Assembly: GCF_030323265.1 (NCBI RefSeq)
Contig: NZ_CP104992.1
Location: 558,001 to 622,000 of the forward strand
DNA from: Terrirhizobium terrae
GTDB lineage: Bacteria; Pseudomonadota; Alphaproteobacteria; Rhizobiales; Rhizobiaceae
Reading direction: 5' to 3'
DNA: 64,000 nt
Shown: piece by piece, positions 35,618 to 44,656 of the stretch
Numbering within the stretch: position 1 is the first letter of the stretch
How the letters are laid out: each line of letters opens with the position of its first letter
The notes under the pieces: generated by a model
What the model was told of the DNA's origin: nothing
Seen by the model: only the letters and a program-made list of their open reading frames with translations
The model's database searches: none
Translations under genes and position numbers: made by a program

Positions 35618-36990
35618 ATGGCGCAGACGATGGCGCGCGAAATCCGCTTCAACGCATTCGACATGAATTGCGTCGGCCATATCCAGCAGGGCCTGTGGAC
35701 CCATCCGCGCGACCAGTCGCATCGTTATGCGGAACTTTCCTACTGGATGGACTATGCGAAGCGGCTGGAAGCCGGGTTGTTCGACGGCATTTTCCTGGCC
35801 GACGTCGTCGGCGTCAACGATGTCTATGGCGGCAATGCCGATGCGGCGTTGAAAGGGGCGGTTCAGGTTCCTGTCAACGACCCGATGCTGCTTGTGCCGG
35901 CCATGGCCGCGGTAACAAAATACCTCTCCTTCGGTGTGACCGCCAACCTGACCTATGAGCCGCCGTTCCTCTTTGCCCGGCGCATGTCGACGCTCGATCA
36001 TCTGACCGGCGGTCGCATCGGCTGGAACATCGTCACCGGCTATCTGGACAGCGCGGCAAAGGCGATCGGCCTCTCCCAGCAGGCCGCCCATGACGACCGC
36101 TACGATATGGCCGACGAATACATGCAGGTCATGTACGGTCTGTGGGAGGAAGCTGGCGGGACGATGCCGTCGTTCTGGATCGCGCCAGCCACACCTATGC
36201 CGATCCGGCGAAAGTCAGAAAAATCCATCATCAGGGCAGACAGTACAGCCTCGACGCCATGCATCTGTGCGAGCCATCGCCGCAGCGCACGCCGGTTCTC
36301 TATCAAGCAGGCTCATCCACCCGCGGACGCGAATTCGCCGCCACCCATGCCGAATGCGTTTTCGTCAACGGCCAGAAGATCGAAGGCGTGCGCTCAATCG
36401 TCGAGGATATCAACGCCCGGGCGCTGGCGGCCGGGCGCTTTCCCGACGACATCAAGATCTTCATGGGCTCAACCATCATCACCGGCCGCACGGAAAGGGA
36501 AGCGCAGGAAAAGTTCGAGGACTATCGCCAATATGCGAGTTCCGAGGGCGCTCTTGTGCATGCCGCGGCATCGCTCGGCATCGATTTTTCGAAATACGAT
36601 CCCGACGAGCCTATTCAAACCGGCAAGAGCGCCGCGATCGTTTCCAATGTCGAGGCGATGACGCGATCGGTCGGGCCACAATGGACGCTGCGCAAGCTTC
36701 TGGAACAGATGCCGCTCGGCAGTCGCCAGCCGCCCATGGTGGGCTCGGCCGAACAGATCGCCGACGCCCTGGCCGAATGGGCGACCGGAGCCGATATCGA
36801 CGGCTTCAACCTGTCACGCACCGTCGTGCCGGAATGCTTCGACGACATCATCGAACTGGTCATCCCGATCCTGCAGGAACGCAGGATGTACAAGACCAGC
36901 TACCGGGATGGTACGCTGCGGGAAAAGCTGTTCGATGCGCCGAGATTGCCGGGACGGCATGTGGGGGCAAGAGCGCGGATGGTGGGATAA
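35618..36990 (+). CDS. Flavin-dependent monooxygenase, LLM class, NtaA/SnaA/DszA type (frameshift at 36150)
   Basis: The enzyme would use reduced FMN and O2 to oxidise a sulfur, nitrogen or similar compound. Features include MSTLDHLTGGRIGWNIVTGYLDSAAKAIGL, then YQAGSSTRGREFAATHAECVF and GTPEQVAD-like GSAEQIADALAEWA, all typical of the NtaA/DszA group. The frame breaks in AA at 36150-36151; one added A restores LWEESWRDDAVVLDRASHTYADPAKVRKIHH, a hallmark segment of the family. Corrected length is about 458 residues. No flavin reductase gene is adjacent. The divergent XRE-cupin gene probably senses the substrate or product. Confidence 0.87.
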
Positions 36991-37010
36991 GGTGAGCAGA
37001 GACACGAATA

Positions 37011-37052
37011 CCCCCTCTGGCCTGCCGGCCATCTCCCCCACAAGGGGGAGAT
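37011..37052. repeat. Rhizobial palindromic intergenic repeat, copy 5
   Basis: CCCCCTCTGGCCTGCCGGCC then ATCTCCCCCACAAGGGGGAG. It lies between the monooxygenase and MFS genes and is inverted with respect to copy 6. Confidence 0.85.
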
Positions 37053-37145
37053 CGGCTAGACGCACCCCGATGCCCAAATAAACCTCAGCGAAAACCGATT
37101 GTTTCGACCCGGCAATCAGGCTGGGCGATGGTCAGGAGGCTTGTG

Positions 37146-37187
37146 ATCTCCCCCTTGTGGGGGAGATGGCCGGCAGGCCAGAGGGGG
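37146..37187. repeat. Rhizobial palindromic intergenic repeat, copy 6
   Basis: ATCTCCCCCTTGTGGGGGAG then GGCCGGCAGGCCAGAGGGGG, ending 10 bases before the MFS start. The pair with copy 5 is the third inverted pair in the window. Confidence 0.85.
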
Positions 37188-37196
37188 TGGCACGGG

Positions 37197-38426
37197 ATGA
37201 CGTCAGACAAGAGAGTAAAATCCCAAAGCCGCTTCACCATGCTGGCGACGATCAGCCTTGCCGTCGTCCTGTCCTTCTCCACCTGGTTCTCCGCCACGGC
37301 GATCGCCCCGGAACTGAAGCTCGCCTGGGGACTGTCCGACAGCGGCGCCGCGTGGCTGACCAATGGCGTGCAGGCGGGTTTCGTCATCGGCGCGCTCGCC
37401 GCCAGCCTGTTTAACCTGCCGGATCTCATCCGCATGAACCGGCTGATGGGCTGTTCGGCAGCACTCGCCGCCGCAGCCAATGCCGCCCTTCTGCTCGACC
37501 CCGGCCCGACGGGCGCGATCCTTCTGCGCATGGTGACCGGGCTGGCGCTGGCCGGCGTTTATCCTCCGGCGCTGAAGCTGGTCGCCACATGGTTCGTCAA
37601 AGGGCGAGGCATGGCGCTGGCCGCAGTCATCGGCGCGATCACCGCCGGCTCGTCCCTGCCACATCTTGTCCGCGGACTGACGGCCGGCGTCGACTGGCGC
37701 ATCGTCATCGCTACCTCGAGTGCCGCGAGCCTTGCCGCCGCCGCAATCTTCCTTGCCGGCACCCGCGAGGGCCCTGACGCTTTCGGCAAGGCTGTGTTCG
37801 ATCCGCGCCAGATCCCGCAGGTTCTGCGCGACCGCAACCTGCTGCTCGTCAATTTCGGCTATTTTGGCCATATGTGGGAACTCTACGCCATGTGGGCATG
37901 GCTGCTCGCCTGGCTGACCGCCGCCTATCAGGCGGGTGGCACAGGCCTCAGCGGCAGTGCCTCGCTTCTCACCTTTCTCGCAGTCGCCTCCGGTGTGGTG
38001 GGATGTTTTCTCGGCGGCTTCCTGTCGGATCGCTATGGCCGCACCGCAACCACGGCGGGGCTGATGATCGTCTCGGGAAGTTGCGCTCTGCTGATCGGCT
38101 TCGTCTTCGACGGGCCGCTCTGGCTGCTCATCCCGATCGTCATCGTATGGGGCATTTCGATTGTCGGTGATTCCGCCCAGTTTTCTGCAGCCGTCACCGA
38201 GCTTGCCGACCGGCGCTATGTCGGCACGGCACTGTCGCTGCAGATGGGCATCGGTTTCGCACTGACCATCCTGATGATCTGGCTGATGCCAAAACTGGCA
38301 GAGCTTTTCGGCAGCTGGCAATGGGCCTTTGCGGTTCTCGCTATCGGCCCGGCATTCGGCTCCGCCTCGATGCTGATCCTGCGGCGGCGGCCGGAAGCGT
38401 CGCGGCTCGCGAACGGCCGACGGTAA
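37197..38426 (+). CDS. Major facilitator superfamily transporter
   Basis: This 409-residue, 12-segment carrier has ASLFNLPDLIRMNRLMG in the region of the MFS loop 2-3 and GGFLSDRYGRTATTAG, the repeated MFS loop of the second half. Neither half gives a substrate. I start it at the ATG at 37197 (MTSDKRVKS), since the longer frame reads through the palindromic repeat. It precedes the TetR, aminotransferase and decarboxylase genes on the same strand (76-base gap), so it may import or export the compound that they handle. Confidence 0.85.
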   Translation: MTSDKRVKSQSRFTMLATISLAVVLSFSTWFSATAIAPELKLAWGLSDSGAAWLTNGVQAGFVIGALAASLFNLPDLIRMNRLMGCSAALAAAANAALLLDPGPTGAILLRMVTGLALAGVYPPALKLVATWFVKGRGMALAAVIGAITAGSSLPHLVRGLTAGVDWRIVIATSSAASLAAAAIFLAGTREGPDAFGKAVFDPRQIPQVLRDRNLLLVNFGYFGHMWELYAMWAWLLAWLTAAYQAGGTGLSGSASLLTFLAVASGVVGCFLGGFLSDRYGRTATTAGLMIVSGSCALLIGFVFDGPLWLLIPIVIVWGISIVGDSAQFSAAVTELADRRYVGTALSLQMGIGFALTILMIWLMPKLAELFGSWQWAFAVLAIGPAFGSASMLILRRRPEASRLANGRR

Positions 38427-38444
38427 TTCTTGCCTGTACGGCTA

Positions 38445-38460
38445 TTATTCGATCGTATAA
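38445..38460. promoter_or_regulatory. Candidate TetR operator
   Basis: TTATTCGATCGTATAA pairs at 14 of 16 positions around a central CGATCG and lies 42 bases before the TetR-type gene. TetR/BetI-like regulators usually bind such sites in front of their own genes. This is inferred from position. Confidence 0.45.
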
Positions 38461-38502
38461 CAAGGAGCGAATGCACACCGGCCGAGCAGGAGCGAACACC
38501 CA

Positions 38503-39147
38503 ATGGCACCAGCGCGCCGCACCTATACCCGTGCCAGCGAGGCCGAGCGCCGCGAGGACCTGATCCTGGCGACGCTGGACTGTATCGCAGAATTCGGTAT
38601 CCAGGGTGCCACCGTGCGCCAGATCGCGCTGCGCGCCGGCGTCACCGCAGGCCTGATCCGCCACTATTTCACCGGCAAGGACCAGATGCTGGAAGCGGCC
38701 TATCGGGCCGTGATGACCGGCATGACGAAGATGGCGATCGAGGCCTCCGAACAGGGCGAAACGCCGCGCGCCTGTTTGCGCCGCTTCATCGTCGCCAATG
38801 TCACGCCTCCCGTCACCGACAGCCGCACGCTGTCTCTCTGGGCGGCCTTCATCAGCCATATCCAGACCGACCAGACTTTCGCCGCCATTCACCGGGAAAA
38901 CTACCTCGCCTTCCTGGAGGCACTGGAGGCTCTGCTCACCGCCTTCTTCAAAGAACGGGGAACGGATCTGACGCAAAAGGACTGCCGCAGCTACGCCATC
39001 TCGCTCAACGCCCTGATCGACGGGCTTTGGCTGGAAGGCACGCTGACCTCGGACCTGTTTGCCGAGAATGAAATCGCCGACAGCGCGCTTGCCTCCGTCG
39101 AGGCGCTGTTGAGACTGAAGCCGGGCGAACTGGCTTCCGACGCATAA
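38503..39147 (+). CDS. TetR-family (BetI-like) transcriptional regulator
   Basis: This 214-residue regulator has an N-terminal helix-turn-helix (ILATLDCIAEFGIQGATVRQIALRAGVTAGLIRHYFTGKDQML, about residues 22-64) and a C-terminal ligand domain with SLWAAFISHIQTD and SLNALIDGLWLEG, both typical of the BetI subgroup. It is followed after 15 bases by the aminotransferase gene, so it probably regulates the amino acid-degrading pair. Confidence 0.88.
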   Translation: MAPARRTYTRASEAERREDLILATLDCIAEFGIQGATVRQIALRAGVTAGLIRHYFTGKDQMLEAAYRAVMTGMTKMAIEASEQGETPRACLRRFIVANVTPPVTDSRTLSLWAAFISHIQTDQTFAAIHRENYLAFLEALEALLTAFFKERGTDLTQKDCRSYAISLNALIDGLWLEGTLTSDLFAENEIADSALASVEALLRLKPGELASDA

Positions 39148-39162
39148 CAAAGGGAATTACGC

Positions 39163-40364
39163 ATGCGCTATGCCTCGATCACCGACCGTCTCGCCCATCT
39201 CGGCTCCGGCCGCTGGGCGCTGCACATCGCTGCCCGCCGCATGAAAGCCGAGGGCGAGGATGTGATCGAACTGACGATCGGCGAACCGGATGTCGCCCCC
39301 GACAAGGCGCTGCTGGATGAGGCGGCGCGCGCCATGTATGCCGGCCGCACCCGCTATTCCAACGGTCGCGGCGAGCCGAATACACTGAAAGCGCTGGTGG
39401 CGAAATATGCCAAGCGCCGCCCAGGCGTGACCGAGCGCAACTTCCTCTGTTTCCCGGGCACCCAGAGCGCGCTTTACTGCGTCATGACCGGCCTTGTCGG
39501 CGCAGGCGACGGTGTGCTGGTTGGTGACCCGCTTTATGCGACCTATGAAGGCGTCATCGCCTCCACCGGCGCCCATATGATCCCCGTGCCGCTGCGCCCC
39601 GAAAACCGGTTCCACATGCAGGTGGAAGACCTGGAGAGGGCGATCACGCCGGAGGCGCGCGTTCTGCTGCTCAACACGCCGCACAACCCGACCGGCGCGG
39701 TACTGACCGCAGCCGAAATTGCCGAAATCGGCGAGATCTGCCGCAAGCACGATCTTTGGATCGTCTGCGACGAGGTCTATGAGCAGCTGATCTTCGACGG
39801 CACGAAGTTCGCCTCCCTTTCGACATGGCCGAGCTTGCCGAGCGCACCATCGTCGTCGCCTCGATTTCCAAATCCCATGCGGCACCGGGCTTCCGCTCCG
39901 GCTGGGCCGCCGGCCCGGCGGAATTCTGCGACAAGCTTCTACCGGTCTCCGAAATCATGCTGTTCGGCGTCCAGCCGTTCATCGCGGACATGACTGCGCT
40001 CGCTCTCTCCGAACATTTCGAGACGGCCGACGTGATGCGGGAAAACTATGCGCGGCGGGTGAAGATCGTCGAACAGGCGCTTGCCGGCAGCAATCTGGTA
40101 AAACCCATGGCGCCGGAAGGTGGTATGTTCATCCTGCTCGATGTCGCGGCGACCGGCCTCGGCGGCGAGGAATTCGCCTGGGAACTGCTGAAGCAGGAAA
40201 AAGTGGCAGTCATGCCCGGCACCTCCTTCGGCGACCAGGCGGCAGGTTTCCTGCGCATCTCACTGACCGTGCCGGAAGACGTGCTGGAAACCGCGATCAC
40301 GCGCATCGGCGATCTCGCCAGCCGCATCGCATCCCAAAGAGAAGCGCCCCTCAATGTTGGATGA
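39163..40364 (+). CDS. aruH: PLP aminotransferase, AruH-like arginine:pyruvate transaminase candidate (frameshift at 39815)
   Basis: A fold type I aminotransferase. Beginning MRYASITDRLAHLGSGRWALHI, it carries LNTPHNPTGA (substrate and PLP-binding loop), DEVYEQLIFDG and the Schiff-base lysine in ASISKSHAAPGFRSGW. One C lost in CCC at 39815-39817 breaks the frame; restoring it gives KFASPFDMAELAERT. Corrected length is about 401 residues. The N-terminus and spacing of motifs resemble Pseudomonas AruH, and the next gene encodes an AruI-like decarboxylase 6 bases away, so I propose arginine (or a similar amino acid) transamination to 2-ketoarginine. The gene symbol is tentative. Confidence 0.72.
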
Positions 40365-40369
40365 ATTGA

Positions 40370-41986
40370 ATGTCGGATAGACTGAAGACTGTCGGCGAGA
40401 CATTGATCGATCTCCTCGAGGCAAACGGTGTCGACACCGTCTTCGGCATACCTGGCGTTCATACCGTCGAGCTCTATCGCGGGCTGGCGGGCTCGAAGAT
40501 CCGTCACATCACGCCCCGCCACGAACAGGGCGCCGGGTTCATGGCCGACGGTTATGCGCGGGTCAGCGGCAAGCCGGGCGTCTGCCTCGTCATCACCGGG
40601 CCGGGCCTGACCAATATCATCACCCCGATGGCGCAGGCCTATCAGGATTCGGTGCCGATGCTGGTCATCTCCGGCGTCAACGCCCGCGCGACACTCGGCC
40701 ACGGCCGTGGCCGGCTACACGAACTGCCCGACCAGCGCGGCATGATGGCGACGCTGGCGCTGATGAGCCACACGCTGCACGACCCGAACGACCTTGCCGA
40801 CGTGATGGAGCGCGCCTTCGCCATCCTCCGATCCGGCCGGCCGGGACCGGTGCATATCGAGATCCCGACCGATGTCATGGCGCTGAAGATCCAGCCGCCG
40901 CGCCTGCGCAACATTGCGCCCGCCCGGCCTCGGGCGGATGCTGAGACCATGGCGGAGGCCGCCTCCCGCTGCCTTGCGGCGAAGAAACCCGTCATTCTGG
41001 TCGGCGGCGGTGCGGTTGCGGCGTCGAAAGACATCCTGGCGCTGGCCGAGCGGCTGGACGCCCCGCTGGTAACGACCACCAATGCCCGCGGCGCGTTTTC
41101 CGGTCATCCGCTGTCCGTGCCTGCAAGCCCGAGCCTCAAATCGGTCCGCCGCCTGATCGCCGGAGCCGATCTCGTGCTGGCCTTCGGCACGCAAATGGGC
41201 CAGACCGACTATGACATGTATGTCGATAACGGCTTTCCGGAGCTCGCCAGCCTGATCCGCATCGACATCGATGCCGCGCAGCTTGCCAGAGGCCCGCAGG
41301 CAGCACTTTCGATCCTGTCCTCCGCCGAGAATGCGGCAGCGGACCTGCTCGCCGCGATCGGCACCGGCAATCGCCCGGAAGGTGACGGCGCGTGGCGGGC
41401 CGAAAGAGCCTGCGAGGCAGCGCTCGACGAACTGACACCAAAGATGCGCGCCGAAATCGCGGTGCTCGACATGGTGCGCGATGCGCTGCCGGATGCCATC
41501 ATCGTCGGGGATTCGACCCAGGCCGTCTATGCCGGCAATCTCTATTACGAGGCCGGGCGGCCGCATGGCTGGTTCAATGCCGCGACCGGCTACGGCGCAC
41601 TGGGTTACGGCCCGCCGGCCGCGATCGGCGCTGCCATTGCACACCCGCAGGCACCTGTCGTCTGCCTGACCGGCGATGGAGGCTTCCAGTTCACGCTGGC
41701 GGAGATCGGCGCGGCGAAGGATGCCGGCACGCAAGTCATTTTCCTCGTCTGGAACAATGACGGCTATCAGGAGATCGAGAGCTACATGCTGGAAAACGGC
41801 ATAGAGCCTGAAGGCGTGAAGCCGACGCCGCCGGATTTCCTGAAAATCGCGGAAGCCTTCGGCCTGCCCGCCGCCCGCCTCTTAGACGTCGCTGAGCTAC
41901 CCGAGGCCTTGCGGAAATTCCGCCAACTCAAGGGCCCATCGCTGATCGAAATCCACCAGACCGAAACGGCGGGCGCCACAGCCTAA
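40370..41986 (+). CDS. aruI: ThDP-dependent decarboxylase, AruI-like (5-guanidino-2-oxopentanoate decarboxylase candidate)
   Basis: This 538-residue enzyme belongs to the acetolactate synthase/pyruvate decarboxylase superfamily. The N-terminal domain has the catalytic Glu in RHEQGAGFMADGYAR; the C-terminal domain has the ThDP/Mg motif GDGGFQFTLAEIGAAKDAGTQV..WNNDGY. No regulatory subunit gene is adjacent, and the partner is an aminotransferase, the same pairing as aruH-aruI in Pseudomonas, where AruI decarboxylates 2-ketoarginine. I therefore favour that role over branched-chain amino acid synthesis; the substrate is inferred from context. It starts 5 bases after the aminotransferase stop. 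Confidence 0.72.
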   Translation: MSDRLKTVGETLIDLLEANGVDTVFGIPGVHTVELYRGLAGSKIRHITPRHEQGAGFMADGYARVSGKPGVCLVITGPGLTNIITPMAQAYQDSVPMLVISGVNARATLGHGRGRLHELPDQRGMMATLALMSHTLHDPNDLADVMERAFAILRSGRPGPVHIEIPTDVMALKIQPPRLRNIAPARPRADAETMAEAASRCLAAKKPVILVGGGAVAASKDILALAERLDAPLVTTTNARGAFSGHPLSVPASPSLKSVRRLIAGADLVLAFGTQMGQTDYDMYVDNGFPELASLIRIDIDAAQLARGPQAALSILSSAENAAADLLAAIGTGNRPEGDGAWRAERACEAALDELTPKMRAEIAVLDMVRDALPDAIIVGDSTQAVYAGNLYYEAGRPHGWFNAATGYGALGYGPPAAIGAAIAHPQAPVVCLTGDGGFQFTLAEIGAAKDAGTQVIFLVWNNDGYQEIESYMLENGIEPEGVKPTPPDFLKIAEAFGLPAARLLDVAELPEALRKFRQLKGPSLIEIHQTETAGATA

Positions 41987-41988
41987 TC

Positions 41989-42195
41989 TCAGCCGGAATC
42001 GCCGGCATCAGCGACATGCTCGTCACGCTCGGGATTGCCTTCCGCCCCGCTCGCCTTGCGGGCCTTGTTTATTTCGATGCTCTCGGCGCTCGGCTGCTTC
42101 CTGATCGCCGTCTCCCCGGTGCCGCAACTGCTGGCGACACCCGGCTGGCTGCTGCCGAAACGTTTGGCTTCAGTGGATGTGGTTTCCCGCGTCAT
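41989..42195 (-). CDS. Small hydrophilic hypothetical protein, likely stress-controlled
   Basis: The 68-residue product is polar, rich in Ser, Glu, Lys and Thr, and probably unstructured (MTRETTSTEAKRFG, KQPSAESIEINKARKASG). GGAGG lies 6 bases before the ATG at 42195, and an EcfG-like promoter lies at 42247-42223 on the same strand, which is why I accept this short ORF over the overlapping plus-strand frame at 42035. Convergent with the aruI-like gene, only 2 bases apart. Confidence 0.5.
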   Translation of the reverse strand: MTRETTSTEAKRFGSSQPGVASSCGTGETAIRKQPSAESIEINKARKASGAEGNPERDEHVADAGDSG

Positions 42196-42222
42196 CATGT
42201 CCTCCATCGGTGCTGCGGGTAG

Positions 42223-42247
42223 AACACTGGAGGTAGGCTGGGGTTCC
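42223..42247 (-). promoter_or_regulatory. EcfG-like promoter for the small hydrophilic ORF
   Basis: Minus strand GGAAC (42247-42243), 16 bases, TGTT (42226-42223). One mismatch from GGAAC-N16/17-CGTT. It ends 27 bases before the ATG. The rest of 42248-42470 shows no gene. Confidence 0.45.
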
Positions 42248-42470
42248 TTATATCGTACGACCGCTTTCGGCAGGAAGGGACCGTCGGCCTAAGATTGACA
42301 GGCAACGGACCTTATGCGCACTATGGTGCTCGGTAGATACAGCCTGCTGCTTGCGCCCTTTATGGGTACGGTGAATGTATCGAGCCACTGATGGCTCCCT
42401 TTGCCCGGACGAACGGGTCAGCAACGCAAGCCCCTGACGCTATCCGTTCGTTTATGCAAAGGATCATCTC

Positions 42471-43291
42471 ATGCGCGATTTCCGCGATGCCAAAGCTATG
42501 GCGAAAACTCTACGTGAAGCTCTTCATGCCAAGTCGCTCACCCTCACCAACAGTGAGAGCCAGGAACTCATCGCTCGAATTCTTGGCTATCGGGACTGGA
42601 ACGTTTTGGCTGCAAGAATCCATGCAATCGAATTGCCTGTGACGTCGGTTCAGTCCAACACTCTGATCTCCGTCGGGGAGCGTATTCCAGTTGTCCCAAT
42701 GCGGAATATGGTTTTGTTTCCGCACATGATCTCGCGGATTTTCGTGGCGCGTGAAAAGACGAGGCAGGCCGTGGAGCACGCTATCGTCGGCGATAGACGC
42801 GTGGTCGTTGTCGCCCAGAGGCTCGGTGCCGACAATCGGCCCAGCACTCTTGATGCTCTATATCCGACGGGCGTAGTAGCAAGCGTAGTCGACCGCCAGA
42901 CACAGATAGATGGGGCCCTCAAGGTCACCGTCTGCGGGCTTCAACGAATACGTATCTCACGCCTTGCCGATGGAAAGTTCCTGGCCGCTGAGGTCGAGCC
43001 GATCAAGGAAGAGGGCAGCCAGTCGCAGAAGGCGAAAGCTCTCTCCAGTGCAGTTCTCGATGCGTACCAAACTTACGCCGAAGTCGATTTTTCAGCGCTT
43101 CCTCCGGATCCGGAACGCGGTTCAGATTGCCTTCAATCGGCGATCCAGGCCTGTTGGCCGACACGATCGCTCCTCTACTATCGGCCAATATTGACGAAAT
43201 GCAGCAACTTCTGGAAACCCGTGATGTCGTGATCCGCCTCGAAAGACTGATCGAGCTGATGAGTGCGGGCCGCCCCAGAACCGTCGCATAG
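42471..43291 (+). CDS. Lon N-terminal-domain protein with an N-terminal Glyoxalase_8-like segment (frameshift at 43148)
   Basis: Residues 1-50 (RDFRDAKAMAKTLREALHAK, then SESQELIARILGYRDWNVLAARI) match a short domain that I know as the N-terminal segment of glyoxalase-superfamily proteins in alphaproteobacteria. Residues about 65-265 are a Lon substrate-recognition (LAN/PUA-like) domain: IPVVPMRNMVLFPHMISRIFVAREKTRQAVEHAI and VASVVDRQTQIDGALKVTVCGLQRIRI. One G lost at 43148-43149 breaks the frame; restoring it gives IQGLLADTIAPLLSANIDEMQQLLETRDVVIRLERLIELM, as in Lon. There is no ATPase or protease domain. It may recognise misfolded or marked proteins for another protease; that is inference. 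Confidence 0.75.
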
Positions 43292-43303
43292 ATCTCAATT
43301 TTG

Positions 43304-43340
43304 GCGGCAATCGCAGAATATGCAGTTCTGCGATTGCCGC
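43304..43340. terminator. Strong hairpin between convergent genes
   Basis: GCGGCAATCGCAGAA (43304-43318) and TTCTGCGATTGCCGC (43326-43340) form a perfect 15-base stem with a 7-base loop. It follows the Lon-domain stop (43291) and is directly past the DUF763 stop (43345), so it can serve both transcripts. Neither side has a clear U-tract, so it may act as a stability element as well as, or instead of, a terminator. Confidence 0.6.
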
Positions 43341-43344
43341 AGTG

Positions 43345-44627
43345 TCAGCTAAATGGCGCAAAGCAGCCCGCCTCACCCACTCCGCTTCCCACTCTCCCCT
43401 CCGCCACCTCCCACCCGAACACGCTCCGCCCGCCCCATTCATGCGAGCGTGAGAACTCTCCCGCGATGATTTCCGTGAAGTCCGGGCCGGTGACGTAGCG
43501 CTCAAGCTTGCGCGACTGGTCGTCGAGCCGCCTCAGGGCCTGCAACTCCTCCTCGCGGCCGAGCCTTGCCTTGCCGACGGCGGATTTCATCACCCGGATC
43601 GTCTCGTCATAGACCTTGAGCGGCACCGGGAACGGATGCCGGTCCTTGCCGCCATGGGCGAGCGAGAAGCGGGCGGGATCGGAAAAGCGACAGGGCGCGC
43701 CGTGGACGACTTCGGCCACCATGGCGAGCGCGGAGACCGTGCGGGCACCGACGCCGGGCGTCATCAGCAGGTCCTCGAAATCCTTCGGCCCACGATCGGC
43801 GGCGGCGGCCAGCGTGCCGTGCAGCCGCTTCATGTTGACGTCCTTCTCGCGGACATCGTGATGCTCCGGCATGATCAGATGCGGCAGCATGGGCTGCGCC
43901 GGCGCCTTCGCGACCCGCGACGGATCAAGCGCGATGACCTCGCGGACGATCCTGTCCGGCCCAATCGAGGCCAGAAGATCGAGCTGGCCAGTGCGGGATG
44001 CCAGCGCCCGGTGGTCGGCGAGATTGACGATCTCGCCCTGTCCGCGGCCTTCGATCGCCGCGTGGGGTGAATCGAGAAAGCCCTTCAGGCCCACAGAATG
44101 CCAGTGATAGCGCCGCGCCTGGCGCTTCTCGTCATTCATGCCCTGCTGCACGACCACCCATTTTCCGTCATCGGTGACGATGAAGCCGTGCAGGTAGAGG
44201 TCGAAACCGTCCTGCACCGCCGCGCTGTCCACCTTGGCGACGAGCTTGCTGGTCTGGGCCAGCGCCCCACCATCGATGCCGACGCGGTTGCCGATGGCGA
44301 TCAGCTCATCCGGCGTCTGGCGGGAGTTTTTGCCGCGTCCGCCGCAGACATGGATGCCGAGTTCTCCCGACATCGGCGTCAGCCCGCGCTTCAATGCACC
44401 GATGACGCTGGTGGTGATGCCGGACGAGTGCCAGTCCATGCCCATCACGGCACCGAAGGATTGGAACCAGAAGGGATGCGCGAGCCGCGCAAGCAGCTCG
44501 TCGCGGCCGTAATGGATGACGATCGCCTCGGTGATGACGGCGCCGAGCCGCGTCATGCGTTCGCCGAGCCACGGGGAACCCGGCCGCCATGAAGCGGAAG
44601 ATCGGCGCTGCCTGAACGTTGGACCAT
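43345..44627 (-). CDS. DUF763 protein (frameshift near 44572)
   Basis: The protein matches the DUF763 family, whose function is unknown. The start MVQRSGSADLPLHGGRVP is typical of the family but lies in a different frame from the rest; restoring one base near 44571-44573 gives GRVPRWLGERMTRLGAVITEAIVIHYG. Later parts include PFWFQSFGAVMGMDWHSSGITTSVIGALKRGL, HVCGGRGKNSRQTPDEL, and LLMTPGVGARTVSALAMVAEVVHGAP, which resembles a helix-hairpin-helix DNA-binding element as in base-excision glycosylases. Corrected length is about 428 residues. The first frame alone would start at 44556 and lose the N-terminus. Confidence 0.82.
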
Positions 44628-44656
44628 GGCCTTGTCTTATAAGGCCATGGCGCCGG

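Noticed and set aside
40370..41986. Acetolactate synthase for branched-chain amino acids
   Set aside because: No small regulatory subunit or ilvC follows, and the coupled aminotransferase points to a degradative decarboxylase.
42035..42292. Plus-strand 85-codon ORF after the aruI-like gene
   Set aside because: It overlaps the minus-strand small ORF, which has a much better ribosome site and promoter; the plus frame has neither.
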